Source of the DNA: Kaistella montana
GTDB lineage: Bacteria; Bacteroidota; Bacteroidia; Flavobacteriales; Weeksellaceae
DNA length: 64,000 nucleotides
NCBI RefSeq assembly: GCF_024436175.1
Contig: NZ_JANFQP010000001.1
Location: forward strand, 496,001-560,000
Direction: 5' to 3'
Shown: positions 1 to 8,990 of the stretch, one piece after another
How positions within the stretch are numbered: position 1 is the stretch's first letter
Layout: every line of letters begins with the position of its first letter
Position numbers and translations under genes: made by a program
Notes under the pieces: model-generated
Databases searched by the model: none
What the model saw: the letters and a program-made list of their open reading frames with translations, nothing else
Told to the model about the DNA's origin: nothing

Positions 1-107
1 AGGAACAAATCCTAACAAGGTTTACCAAAAAATCTGAAAAAGAATTTATAAAAGAAGAATTCGGTGCTTATAAATTTGTACCGATGCTTAATAATACGAA
101 TCAGTAA
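1..107 (+). CDS. 3' end of a truncated upstream gene, product unknown
   Basis: An open frame enters from the left edge (codons in phase with base 3) and stops at TAA 105-107. The visible tail is 34 residues, rich in Lys, Glu and Phe, and ends in PMLNNTNQ. It is too short to assign a family. The downstream gene begins 127 bp later on the same strand. The call rests only on an uninterrupted frame ending in a stop, so it could be chance. Confidence 0.45.
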   Translation, partial: EQILTRFTKKSEKEFIKEEFGAYKFVPMLNNTNQ

Positions 108-185
108 TTGATTTTGGTGGTTTTAGAATTTCATAGAAACTGATAAATAACATCTTTCAAATTCGGTTTTTAAGAATAACTAACG

Positions 186-193
186 TATTTTTG
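186..193 (+). promoter_or_regulatory. flavobacterial -7 box upstream of ccsBA
   Basis: TATTTTTG matches the Bacteroidota sigma-A -7 consensus TAnnTTTG and lies 41 bp before the ccsBA start. No TTG box is visible at 19-bp spacing, so this is a partial match. Confidence 0.45.
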
Positions 194-234
194 CAACTAT
201 TTGAATTTTGATTTAATCCGATAGTTTCAAAAAA

Positions 235-3200
235 ATGAAAAAACTCCAAGACATTCTTATTTCGACGCGTACGATGGCGATTTTGTTGCTGGTTTTTGCT
301 ATTTCGATGGCGTATGCAACTTTCCTGGAAAACGATTTTGGTACTCCTGCCGCAAAAGCTTTAATTTATGAAGCAAAATGGTTTGAAGCAATTATGTTTC
401 TTCTCATTTTAAATTTTATTGGAAATATTTCGAGATACCGACTTTTCCGCAGAGAAAAATGGCCGGTTTTGGTGTTTCACCTTTCATTTATTCTTCTTTT
501 TATTGGAGGTGCAATCACGCGATATATTAGTTATGAAGGTATCATGCACATCCGCGAAGGAGAAACTTCAAACGAGGTAATTACTGACAAAAATTATTTT
601 AAAATTCAAATTGAAGAAAAAGGAGATGTATTGAATTATCAAGATGTTCCTTTTACCATGATTTCCGATGAAGCTAAAAAAACAAAATTAATTGCTCAAC
701 TTTTTGGAAAAACTTTCAAAGCTGGCTACGATTACCACGGAAAACAAATCAATGTAAAGCAATTGCAATTTATTCAGAGAAAAAAAGACAGTTTAATTGC
801 TGATAACAACGGAATAGAATTTTTGCATTTGGTTTCTGCAGGAAATAAAGGCCGAGAGAATTTTTATATCAAATCTGGAGAAGCTAAATCGATCAACGGA
901 ACTTTGGTTACTTACAATCGCGCGATTGAAGGTGCTGTAGAATTTCGAAATGATAATGGGAATTTAATGATCAAAACGCCTGTCGATGCTAATTTCATGA
1001 CGATGGCAACACAAGCAACCGGAACCACGAAAAAAGACGAATTCCAACCATTGGCTTTGAGAAGCCTTTACACTGTTAATGACCTGAAATTGGTTGTTCC
1101 AGAAGGTTTAAAGAAAGGAAAACTCATCGCTTATGAAGGTGATAGAAAGAAAGATAAGGATGTTCCAGATCAATTGACGGTTGAAGTTCAAGGACCGAAA
1201 ACAAAACAAATCGTGGATCTTTCGGTAGAAAAAGGAAATCCAAATGCGTTCAAACAAATTGCAATCGATGGAATGAACATTATTCTTGGTTTTGGACCGA
1301 AAGTTTACAACACCCCTTTCTCTTTGAAATTAGACAAATTCGTGATGGAAACTTACCCAGGAAGTTCATCGCCAAGTGCTTATGAAAGCCATGTTCAGAT
1401 CATCGACCAAGGCAAACAAACGCCTTATAAAATTTATATGAACCACGTTTTAAATCATGGCGGTTACCGTTTTTTCCAGGCGAGTTTCGATCCAGATAGA
1501 AAAGGAACCGTACTTTCTGTAAACCACGATTTCTGGGGAACTTTGATTTCATATATCGGTTATGCTTTATTGTTTTTAGGAATGTTTGTAACGTTCTTCT
1601 GGAAAGGTTCTCATTTCTGGAAGCTTAATGAAAATTTAAAATCGGTGAATAAGAAAAGAGTGGTAACTGTTTTATTGCTTTTATTAAGTTTAAATTTCAG
1701 TGCACAAGAAATCGACACGCACGGAACAGATGGTTCCGGAAAACAAACGCATTCCGCAAGTGATGGACACAACCACGGAAATGCAGATGCACTTTTGATG
1801 GAAGAACCTGCACCGAAAGAAACAGCCAGTTCATTTGCATTAAAATCTCCAAAAATGATTTCTGCGGATGAAATTATCGCCAGAAACCGTATTTCAAAAG
1901 AACATGCAGACAAATTCGGATATCTTTTGGTTCAGAATTACGAAGGACGAATCGTTCCGATGAATACTCAGGCTTTAGATGTTCTTCGAAAACTTTATAA
2001 AAGAGATGAATTCCGAGGTAGCGATGGAAAAACATTGACAGCAAATCAATGGTTTTTGTCGATTAATACTGATACTCCGAGTTGGACAATGGTTCCTTTG
2101 ATTAAAGTAATTAACGGCGGCGACGAATTGAAAAAGAAAGTAAAAGCTAATGAAGATGGTTATACTTCTTTAATGAATATGTTTCCTGCGGACAAATCAG
2201 GCCAGTTGCACTATGTTTTGGAAGCAGATTATCAAGCAGCTTTCCGAAAAAAACCGGCGGAACAAAGTAAATATGATTTAGCGGTAATTGATCTCAACGA
2301 TAGAGTTCAGGCTTTCAACGAATTTTTCAGTGGTCAGTTTATGAGAATTGTTCCAGTACAAAACGATCCGAACAACACTTGGCATTCTTGGCTTGACCAA
2401 AATTTTGAACCGGACGAAGCTTCACAAAAAGTGATGGGTCCTTATTTTTCAAGTATTTTGGAAGCTCAACAAAACGGAAATTGGGCAAAAGCTGATGCAG
2501 AATTAATCAAATTAAAAGATTACCAGAAAACTTGGGGTAAAAATGTGATTCCTTCGCAATCGAAAGTAGATGTAGAAGTTTTCATGAATCAACTAAACCT
2601 TTACTTTAAACTTCTGATTTTCTACACAATTATCGGAGGTTTGTTGCTTATTTTAGGATTTGTAGATTTATTTAAACCAAACAAAATTTTAAATAAAGTA
2701 ATTAAAGTCATTATTGCGATTGGTTGTATCGGATATTTCGCACACTTCCTTGGACTTATCGCAAGATGGTATATGTCGGGACACGCGCCTTGGAGTAATG
2801 GATACGAAGCGATTATCTTTATTTCTTGGGTCGGAATTTCCGCGGGATTATTCCTTTATCGAAATTCAAATGCATTGATTCCAGCAGCAGGATTCATGGT
2901 TGCGGTCATCATGATGGGATTTGCTCATGGTGGTTCCGCTCTCGATCCGCAGATTACACCGCTTGTTCCGGTACTTAAATCTTACTGGTTGATTGTTCAC
3001 GTTGCGATTATCACTTCAAGTTACGGTTTCTTCGCTTTGTCGATGATTATTGCGGTGATTACTTTGGTATTTTATATTATTTCAAGTAAAAAATTATACA
3101 AAATCCACCACGATACTACTTTGAAAGAATTAAGTATTGTATCTGAAATGTCTTTGACCATCGGACTTTTTGCATTAACGGTTGGGAATTTCTTAGGCGG

Positions 3201-3528
3201 AATTTGGGCAAATGAATCGTGGGGAAGATACTGGAGCTGGGACCCAAAAGAAACTTGGGCGTTTATTTCCATTATGGTTTATGCCTTCGTTTTACACATG
3301 AGATTGGTTCCAGGTTTGAGAAGCAGATGGGCATTCAATGTTGCAACGATGTTTGCATTTTGTTCAATGGTAATGACCTATTTTGGAGTAAATTATTATT
3401 TGAGCGGATTACATTCCTACGCAGCAGGAGATCCGGTTCCGGTTCCGGCTTGGGTGTATATCGGTTTGTCAACGATGCTTGTTTTATCAATCGTTTCTTA
3501 TTTCAGATTTAAAGAATTAAAGAAATAA
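235..3528 (+). CDS. ccsBA: fused cytochrome c biogenesis protein (ResB + CcsA)
   Basis: A 1097-residue membrane protein that exports haem and supports its ligation to apocytochromes c in the periplasm (system II maturation). The N-terminal ResB-like part has membrane segments at about 12-32, 45-65 and 80-100, a long periplasmic region, and another segment near 445-465. A second hydrophobic segment (about 480-495) precedes a His-rich stretch (HSASDGHNHG). The CcsA part occupies roughly the last 300 residues and carries the tryptophan-rich haem motif at 996-1008 (WGRYWSWDPKETW), plus conserved His in SGHAPWSNGYE and SGLHSYAAG. ResB and CcsA are separate in many bacteria; the fusion is usual in Bacteroidota. 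The ATG at 235 gives a plausible signal-anchor start. Confidence 0.95.
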   Translation: MKKLQDILISTRTMAILLLVFAISMAYATFLENDFGTPAAKALIYEAKWFEAIMFLLILNFIGNISRYRLFRREKWPVLVFHLSFILLFIGGAITRYISYEGIMHIREGETSNEVITDKNYFKIQIEEKGDVLNYQDVPFTMISDEAKKTKLIAQLFGKTFKAGYDYHGKQINVKQLQFIQRKKDSLIADNNGIEFLHLVSAGNKGRENFYIKSGEAKSINGTLVTYNRAIEGAVEFRNDNGNLMIKTPVDANFMTMATQATGTTKKDEFQPLALRSLYTVNDLKLVVPEGLKKGKLIAYEGDRKKDKDVPDQLTVEVQGPKTKQIVDLSVEKGNPNAFKQIAIDGMNIILGFGPKVYNTPFSLKLDKFVMETYPGSSSPSAYESHVQIIDQGKQTPYKIYMNHVLNHGGYRFFQASFDPDRKGTVLSVNHDFWGTLISYIGYALLFLGMFVTFFWKGSHFWKLNENLKSVNKKRVVTVLLLLLSLNFSAQEIDTHGTDGSGKQTHSASDGHNHGNADALLMEEPAPKETASSFALKSPKMISADEIIARNRISKEHADKFGYLLVQNYEGRIVPMNTQALDVLRKLYKRDEFRGSDGKTLTANQWFLSINTDTPSWTMVPLIKVINGGDELKKKVKANEDGYTSLMNMFPADKSGQLHYVLEADYQAAFRKKPAEQSKYDLAVIDLNDRVQAFNEFFSGQFMRIVPVQNDPNNTWHSWLDQNFEPDEASQKVMGPYFSSILEAQQNGNWAKADAELIKLKDYQKTWGKNVIPSQSKVDVEVFMNQLNLYFKLLIFYTIIGGLLLILGFVDLFKPNKILNKVIKVIIAIGCIGYFAHFLGLIARWYMSGHAPWSNGYEAIIFISWVGISAGLFLYRNSNALIPAAGFMVAVIMMGFAHGGSALDPQITPLVPVLKSYWLIVHVAIITSSYGFFALSMIIAVITLVFYIISSKKLYKIHHDTTLKELSIVSEMSLTIGLFALTVGNFLGGIWANESWGRYWSWDPKETWAFISIMVYAFVLHMRLVPGLRSRWAFNVATMFAFCSMVMTYFGVNYYLSGLHSYAAGDPVPVPAWVYIGLSTMLVLSIVSYFRFKELKK

Positions 3529-3550
3529 AAACTTCAAATCATCATAAAAT

Positions 3551-3577
3551 CCCGAATTCGCTTTCGGGTTTTTTTTT
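3551..3577 (+). terminator. intrinsic terminator after ccsBA
   Basis: CCCGAA (3551-3556) pairs with TTCGGG (3563-3568) around a 6-nt loop, followed by a T run to 3577. Confidence 0.85.
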
Positions 3578-3676
3578 GTCAAAATTTTTAAATATTACCT
3601 CTGTTGTTCAATTTCAGCAAATATTCATTAGATTTGTATTGAAATACATTAACATTTAAACCCACCACCCAAAAGT

Positions 3677-4591
3677 TTGAGTACTTATCTTACCATTCTC
3701 GGTTTTAATTCGGCGATTCCTACGGTGAATTCTTCTCCAACTGCTCAGTTTCTCGAAATGGAAGAACGTGCTTTTTTAATCGATTGCGGTGAGGGTACAC
3801 AAGTTCAGCTTCGAAAAACGAAAGCGAGATTTTCTAAAATTAACCATATTTTTATTTCTCACCTTCATGGCGATCATTGCTTTGGTTTGCCGGGATTGAT
3901 TGCGTCTTTCCGACTTTTGGGCAGAGAAACTCCGCTTCATGTTTACGGTCCGAAAGGAATCAAAGAAATGATGGAAACCATTTTCAAAATTACGGAAACG
4001 CACAAAGGTTTTGAAGTGATTTACCATGAACTTGAAAGCAAAAAATCAGAGAAAGTATTCGAAGATAATCGGGTAGAAGTTTACACTATTCCCCTTGATC
4101 ACAGGATTTATTGTAACGGATATCTCTTCCGTGAAAAACCGAAAGAACGCCATCTTAATATGGCAGAAATCTCAAAATATTCAGAAATAGAAACTTGCGA
4201 TTATCATAATTTAAAGCTCGGGAAAGACTTTATTTTGAGTGATAGTTATGTTTTAAAAAACGAAATTCTCACTACCGAACCGAGCAAATCTGTTTCTTAC
4301 GCGTTTTGTAGCGACACTCGATATTTAGAATCTATTTTACCGATTATTGAAAATGTGGATGTGTTGTACCACGAATCTACTTTTCTTCATGATTTGAAAG
4401 AAATGGCTGATTACACAGGTCATACAACCGCTTTGGAAGCTGCCCGAATTGCCAGAAAAGCCAACGTCGGAAAATTGATTTTAGGACATTTTTCAAACCG
4501 ATATCACGATTTAAATGTGTTCACCGATGAAGCGAAGGAAGTTTTCCCGAATTCGTTTTTACCAAAAGCGTTGGAGCCAGTTAAAATTTAA
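3677..4591 (+). CDS. rnz: ribonuclease Z (tRNA 3' endonuclease)
   Basis: A metallo-beta-lactamase-fold endonuclease that trims tRNA precursor 3' ends. The Zn-binding motif HLHGDH is at residues 62-67, preceded by the conserved FLIDCGEGTQ (33-42). Further histidines lie near the C-terminus in GHTT and LGHFSNRYHD, as expected for RNase Z. At 304 residues it has the usual short-form length. The start is TTG (MSTYLTILGF); no in-frame ATG precedes the conserved N-terminus, and TTG starts recur in this genome. It stands between the ccsBA terminator and the DUF2400-type gene. Confidence 0.93.
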   Translation: MSTYLTILGFNSAIPTVNSSPTAQFLEMEERAFLIDCGEGTQVQLRKTKARFSKINHIFISHLHGDHCFGLPGLIASFRLLGRETPLHVYGPKGIKEMMETIFKITETHKGFEVIYHELESKKSEKVFEDNRVEVYTIPLDHRIYCNGYLFREKPKERHLNMAEISKYSEIETCDYHNLKLGKDFILSDSYVLKNEILTTEPSKSVSYAFCSDTRYLESILPIIENVDVLYHESTFLHDLKEMADYTGHTTALEAARIARKANVGKLILGHFSNRYHDLNVFTDEAKEVFPNSFLPKALEPVKI

Positions 4592-4637
4592 TTTTTTTAA
4601 TTGAATTTTTCATTTTTGCGCAATCATTTTTTTTACC

Positions 4638-5402
4638 ATGAATTTTGATGAATTAAAAATTTTTCTTGACGAAAAAGCAGATTTCTACAACAACCCCGAG
4701 TTTATCGAGCATGATCCAATTCAGATTCTGCATCGTTTTTCTTTAAAACAGGATGTTGAAATTGCAGGATTTTTGTCTGCAACAATTTCTTGGGGAAACC
4801 GAAAATCGATCATCAATGATGCCGAAAAAATGATGAATTTGATGGAAAATTCGCCATTTGATTTTGTGAAAAATGCTTCGCGGAAAGATTTGAGTTTTTT
4901 AGAAGGAAAAAGCATTCATAGAACATTTAACGGAGAAGATTTTCGGGAATTTATCTTAAATTTCAAACGAATTTATCAGGAAAATGACAGCTTGGAAAAT
5001 TTATTTTTAATGAAAGAAAATGAAACTAATTATTATCATTCATTAGAAAGATTCAGAACGCAATTTCTTGGGGAAAACCTTCACAGAAGCCATAAACACG
5101 TAAGTTCAACGTACAAAAATTCTTCAGCAAAAAGATTGATGATGTTTCTTCGCTGGATGGTTCGAAAAGACCGAAAAGGCGTAGATTTCGGGATTTGGGA
5201 AAACCTAAATCAGAAATTTCTTTCGATTCCTTTGGATGTGCATACCGGAAATATTTCCCGAAAACTCAATTTAATTCAAAGAAAACAAAACGATTGGAAA
5301 ACGGTGGAAGAAATGGATTTGGTGTTAAGAAAATTTAATGCAGAAGATCCTGCGAAATACGACTTTGCTTTGTTTGGCTTAGGTGTTTCGAAAGATTTTT
5401 GA
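4638..5402 (+). CDS. TIGR02757 / DUF2400 family protein
   Basis: A 254-residue soluble protein matching the TIGR02757 (DUF2400) family of unknown function, common in Bacteroidota. I recognise the N-terminal IEHDPIQILHRF and GFLSATISWGNRKSI blocks and the C-terminal PLDVHTGNISRKL and YDFALFGLG blocks. It has no signal peptide or membrane segment. The two flanking genes are on the same strand; the CATTTTTG box at 4611-4618 is a near match to a -7 element. No biochemical role can be stated. Confidence 0.85.
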   Translation: MNFDELKIFLDEKADFYNNPEFIEHDPIQILHRFSLKQDVEIAGFLSATISWGNRKSIINDAEKMMNLMENSPFDFVKNASRKDLSFLEGKSIHRTFNGEDFREFILNFKRIYQENDSLENLFLMKENETNYYHSLERFRTQFLGENLHRSHKHVSSTYKNSSAKRLMMFLRWMVRKDRKGVDFGIWENLNQKFLSIPLDVHTGNISRKLNLIQRKQNDWKTVEEMDLVLRKFNAEDPAKYDFALFGLGVSKDF

Positions 5403-5427
5403 GTAATTTTGCAGAAATCTAAAAAAA

Positions 5428-5979
5428 ATGAGCCGAAAAGAATTACGCGAAAGAAATATTCAGTTTCTTGCAAAAGTGACGGATAAAATTATGTGGTGGA
5501 TCGGTTCTGTTCCTTCACTCATTGTACATTCACTGGTTTTTATCACGGCATTTTTGTTGCCGGTTTTCGGAGTAGTTTCGGTTGATAAAATGCTTTTGGT
5601 ACTCACAACGGTTTTGTCTTTGGAAGCGATTTATTTCTCGATTTTCATTCAAATGTCGGTAAATCGCAGCCACGAACACATTGAAGACATTCGCGAAGAC
5701 ATCGAAGAAATTCAAGATGACATTGAAGAAATCAGCGAGGATATTGAGGAAATTAGTGAAGATATTGATGATATTCAGGAAGATATCGAAGATATTGCCG
5801 AAGATGAAGACGAAGACGATCACATCGAAAGAGCGAGAAATGTAATGCTGAAAAGCAATGTTTCATCCAACAAGAACGATATCAAAGCACTTCGTGAAGT
5901 GATTGCAAAACTGCAAGAACAGCTTGAAGATTTGAAAAAAAATGATGAAAATTCAGAAGAAAAAACGCCAGAAAACTAG
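5428..5979 (+). CDS. two-TM protein with acidic isoleucine-zipper coiled coil
   Basis: A 183-residue protein of unknown function. Membrane segments span about 30-50 and 56-76; the second ends in SLEAIYFSIFIQMSVNR, which resembles the tail of DUF1003 proteins. Residues 85-126 are six consecutive heptads with Ile at both core positions (85, 88, 92, 95, up to 120, 123) and Asp/Glu elsewhere, so the coiled coil is strongly acidic. A second, mixed-charge helix follows (about 140-172). The DNA under the heptads is a diverged 21-bp tandem repeat. A TAATTTTG -7 box lies at 5404-5411. The stop codon is shared with the convergent ksgA through CTAG at 5976-5979. Confidence 0.85.
   Translation: MSRKELRERNIQFLAKVTDKIMWWIGSVPSLIVHSLVFITAFLLPVFGVVSVDKMLLVLTTVLSLEAIYFSIFIQMSVNRSHEHIEDIREDIEEIQDDIEEISEDIEEISEDIDDIQEDIEDIAEDEDEDDHIERARNVMLKSNVSSNKNDIKALREVIAKLQEQLEDLKKNDENSEEKTPEN
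5680..5805 (+). repeat. six-copy 21-bp coding repeat (heptad minisatellite)
   Basis: Six in-frame 21-bp units encode I-x-x-I-x-x-D heptads. The units differ by silent and conservative changes, for example ATTGAAGAAATCAGCGAGG and ATTGAGGAAATTAGTGAAG, as expected from old unit duplication under protein-level constraint. Confidence 0.85.
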
Positions 5980-5987
5980 GCGTTTTT
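5961..5987. terminator. bidirectional terminator inside two overlapping gene ends
   Basis: AAAAACGCC (5961-5969) and GGCGTTTTT (5979-5987) form a perfect 9-bp inverted repeat around a 9-nt loop. A T run follows the GC part on each strand. The hairpin lies within the last codons of both convergent genes and its loop holds the shared CTAG stops. Confidence 0.8.
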
Positions 5988-6743
5988 CCATTCATTAGTG
6001 AAAGAAATAAAATCTTCAACAGAAAGTTCTTCCGCGCGCTGATCCAAAAAAGGATGATTTTTCAGAAATTCCGGAATTTCCAAAACTTTTAAAGAATTTG
6101 ACAATTTTTTTCGTCTTTGGTTGAAACCTGCTTTCACGATTTGTTTAAATAAAACCTCATTTCCAGCCAAACCTTCTTTAGGATTTCTTGTTAATCGGAT
6201 TACACCGGATTTTACTTTTGGTGGCGGATTGAAGACATTTTCATGAACTGTAAAAAGATATTTCACATCATAAATCGCCTGAACCAAAACCGATAAAATC
6301 CCGTAATCTTTGGTTCGTGGAATGGCGGCAGTTCGTTCGGCAACTTCTTTTTGAAACATTCCGACCATTTCCGGCACATTTTCATAAAAATCGATGATTT
6401 TAAATAAAATTTGAGACGAAATATTATAAGGGAAATTCCCGATTACCGCGACTTGATCACCGAAAGTTTCCGCAATATTAATCTTCAGGAAGTCGCCTGT
6501 GAAATGGTTTTCTTGCAATTTCGGATAATGATTTTTCAGATAAGCCACCGATTCGGTATCGATTTCTGCAACGAAAACTTCAGCATCTTTATCCAAAAGA
6601 TATTTCGTAAGAACGCCCATTCCGGGACCAACTTCCAGAATTTTCTTATAATTTTCCAGACTTAGTCCTTCTACGATTTTCTGTGCAATATTTTCGTCCG
6701 TAAGGAAATGTTGACCGAGATGTTTTTTGGCTCTAACGCTCAT
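5976..6743 (-). CDS. rsmA (ksgA): 16S rRNA dimethyladenosine transferase
   Basis: Dimethylates the two adjacent adenines in the 3' terminal hairpin of 16S rRNA. The start is the ATG at 6743, giving the family's usual N-terminus MSVRAKKHLGQHFLTD; an upstream in-frame TTG at 6758 would add five residues and is less likely. SAM motif I is EVGPGMG at 37-43 and the catalytic motif IV is NFPYNIS at 103-109. Length from the ATG is 255 residues, normal for the family. The gene converges on the coiled-coil protein gene, with overlapping stop codons and a shared terminator. Confidence 0.95.
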   Translation of the reverse strand: MSVRAKKHLGQHFLTDENIAQKIVEGLSLENYKKILEVGPGMGVLTKYLLDKDAEVFVAEIDTESVAYLKNHYPKLQENHFTGDFLKINIAETFGDQVAVIGNFPYNISSQILFKIIDFYENVPEMVGMFQKEVAERTAAIPRTKDYGILSVLVQAIYDVKYLFTVHENVFNPPPKVKSGVIRLTRNPKEGLAGNEVLFKQIVKAGFNQRRKKLSNSLKVLEIPEFLKNHPFLDQRAEELSVEDFISFTNEWKNA

Positions 6744-6874
6744 AAATTCAGTATTCAATTAATGAAAAAACGGTGCAAGGAAGATTTTCTTTATGTTTTT
6801 TTTAACACCGATTTTCTTGGATTCTCCGCAAATTACGGAAGTTTTTTTCTATTTTAGCAGAAATTTTTTATTTA

Positions 6875-7774
6875 ATGGCAAAGACAGTTGAAGATTTTAA
6901 CAAGAGACGGCTTCGCTCAAGCAATATTACAGTGGTGATCAGTATTGCATTGGTGTTATTTTTATTAGGATTAATGGGACTTATACTCATCAATGCGCAA
7001 AAATACTCCGATTATATCAAGGAACAATTGGTAGTGAATGCTTATTTTGATGAAAATTATGATGCAAAAGATTCTGCGAAAATTGTAAAAAGAGAAGCTG
7101 AAGCTTTCCAAAAAATTCAAGGTTTGACTCCTGTGAAACGCGCAACTTACATCAGCCGCGAAATGGCTGCTCAAGAAGCCAAAAAAAGCATGGGAATTGA
7201 AAGCAGCGCACTTTTCGAAGAGAATATTTTCCCTTCTTCAGTGGAAATTGCCTTGAAACCTGAATATGTAGATCCTGTAAAAATTGATGAAGCCATCAAG
7301 CAAATCAAATCCACACCTGGAATTGTTGATGTAAAAAACAACAGCACTTTGATGGTGGAAGTTTACAACAATCTTAACAATATTTTGAAATGGATTTTAG
7401 GATTTTCGATCTTGTTTTTGATTTTAGCTGTTGTACTTATCAATAATTCAATTCGATTGAAAATATTTTCTAAACGATTCATTATCAAGACAATGCAGTT
7501 GGTTGGTGCGAAACGTAGATTTATCTTAAAACCATTCATCAAAGAAGCAATTATCCTAGGAATCATCGGTGCAATTCTTGGTTTAGCGGTGCTTTTCGGA
7601 GCTTGGTATTATTTCATTACCCAAATCGGAACTCCATTTGCTCAAGACAATAATCAATTGATTATTTTGGTAGTTGGAATTTTCCTTCTTGGTGTTTTAA
7701 TCACCGTAATCAGTACTATTTTCGCAACTTGGAGATTCTTAAGATCTAATGTTGATGATTTATATTATTCTTAA
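6875..7774 (+). CDS. ftsX: cell division ABC-type membrane protein FtsX
   Basis: A 299-residue inner-membrane protein of the FtsEX complex, which couples septal peptidoglycan hydrolysis to division. It has an N-terminal cytoplasmic segment with RRLRSSN, a first TM at about 18-43, a periplasmic domain to about 165, then three TMs (about 170-190, 222-250 and 265-288), the standard FtsX topology. The FtsX-type block NNSIRLKIFSKRF followed by MQLVGAKRRFILKPF is clear. No ftsE is present in the window, so the ATPase must be elsewhere. The DUF3098 gene begins 2 bp after its stop, implying cotranscription. Confidence 0.92.
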   Translation: MAKTVEDFNKRRLRSSNITVVISIALVLFLLGLMGLILINAQKYSDYIKEQLVVNAYFDENYDAKDSAKIVKREAEAFQKIQGLTPVKRATYISREMAAQEAKKSMGIESSALFEENIFPSSVEIALKPEYVDPVKIDEAIKQIKSTPGIVDVKNNSTLMVEVYNNLNNILKWILGFSILFLILAVVLINNSIRLKIFSKRFIIKTMQLVGAKRRFILKPFIKEAIILGIIGAILGLAVLFGAWYYFITQIGTPFAQDNNQLIILVVGIFLLGVLITVISTIFATWRFLRSNVDDLYYS

Positions 7775-7776
7775 AA

Positions 7777-8079
7777 ATGGCAAAAAAAAATAAAAACTTT
7801 TCCGCTGACAATATCGGAGCAAAAGAAGTAGAAGTTCCTAAGGAAAATAGCTTCTATTTCAGCAAAGAAAATTATAAATTCATGCTCATTGGTTTAGCGC
7901 TAATTGTGGTAGGTTTTCTTTTAATGATGGGAGCTGATGCCAATACCGTTGACGGAAAATACGATCCCACTTCTTGGAACGAAGACATTTTTTCCATCCG
8001 TAGAATTCGTATTGCACCGCTGTTGGTCATCGCTGGTTTTGCTGTAGAAGTTTATGCGATTTTGAAAAGAAATAAATAA
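7777..8079 (+). CDS. DUF3098 family small membrane protein
   Basis: A 100-residue protein matching DUF3098. It has an N-terminal soluble stretch, a TM at about 33-50, a conserved loop with PTSWNEDIFSIRRIRIAPLL, and a second TM at about 76-95. Function is unknown. It starts 2 bp after ftsX and is followed by a terminator, so the pair forms a small operon; a role near the division machinery is only a guess from position. Confidence 0.88.
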   Translation: MAKKNKNFSADNIGAKEVEVPKENSFYFSKENYKFMLIGLALIVVGFLLMMGADANTVDGKYDPTSWNEDIFSIRRIRIAPLLVIAGFAVEVYAILKRNK

Positions 8080-8103
8080 AATTAGAACATTCATTCCCAA
8101 ATT

Positions 8104-8151
8104 TTTGTCAAAGTCGTATTTTATTGAGATTCGCTTTGACAAATTTTTTTT
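8104..8151 (+). terminator. terminator after ftsX-DUF3098
   Basis: TTTGTCAAAG (8104-8113) pairs with CTTTGACAAA (8134-8143) across a 20-nt loop, followed by eight T residues. Confidence 0.7.
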
Positions 8152-8171
8152 AATAAAAACATTTCATTAAA

Positions 8172-8984
8172 ATGGATTTAATCAAAGCAATCATCATTGC
8201 CATCATCGAAGGTTTAACCGAATATCTTCCCGTTTCATCCACCGCACACATGATTTTCACCAGTTCCATTTTCGGGATTCAGGAAGATGAATTTGTGAAA
8301 ATGTTTCAGGTTTCCATTCAATTTGGAGCGATTCTCGCGGTAGTATTTTTATATTGGAAAAAGTTTTTCGATTTCAAAAACATTAATTTTTACCTGAAAT
8401 TGGCAGTTGCGGTAATTCCGGCTTTGGTTTTAGGAAAATTGTTCGATGATAAAATTGAAGCTGTTCTCGGCGATCCCGTTCCCATCGCAGTTGTATTGAT
8501 TTTGGGCGGAGTAGTTTTGCTCTTTATCGACAAATTATTCAAAACTCCGATTGTTGATGACGAGAAAGATATTTCTTACAAAAGTGTGATTATCATTGGG
8601 TTTTGGCAATGTCTCGCGATGATGCCCGGAACTAGCCGAAGCGCTGCTTCCATCATCGGTGGAATGCAACAAAAATTAACCAGAAAAGCCGCCGCAGAAT
8701 TCTCGTTTTTCCTCGCTGTTCCTACGATGTTGGCCGTTACCACTTACTCGATTTTCCTGAAAGATTGGAACCACAACGGTCTCGAACAAAAAGGTTACGA
8801 AATGCTTATGCAAGGCAATAATTTAATGCTATTTTTAGTCGGAAACGTTGTCGCATTCGTGGTTGCGGTTATCGCGATCAAGTTTTTCATCGGGGTTTTA
8901 ACGAAATATGGCTTTAAACCTTGGGGTTGGTACCGAATTATCGTCGGAATCGTTTTATTGATTTATTTTACACAATTCGCATAA
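8172..8984 (+). CDS. uppP (bacA): undecaprenyl-diphosphatase
   Basis: A polytopic membrane enzyme that dephosphorylates undecaprenyl pyrophosphate so the lipid carrier can be reused for peptidoglycan and glycan assembly. Both family signatures are intact: EGLTEYLPVSSTAH at residues 13-26 and PGTSRSA at 152-158, with the catalytic Glu and Arg present. It is 270 residues with about eight hydrophobic segments, normal length. It is followed by a GC-rich non-coding repeat and then truB on the same strand. Confidence 0.96.
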   Translation: MDLIKAIIIAIIEGLTEYLPVSSTAHMIFTSSIFGIQEDEFVKMFQVSIQFGAILAVVFLYWKKFFDFKNINFYLKLAVAVIPALVLGKLFDDKIEAVLGDPVPIAVVLILGGVVLLFIDKLFKTPIVDDEKDISYKSVIIIGFWQCLAMMPGTSRSAASIIGGMQQKLTRKAAAEFSFFLAVPTMLAVTTYSIFLKDWNHNGLEQKGYEMLMQGNNLMLFLVGNVVAFVVAVIAIKFFIGVLTKYGFKPWGWYRIIVGIVLLIYFTQFA

Positions 8985-8990
8985 TTTTTT

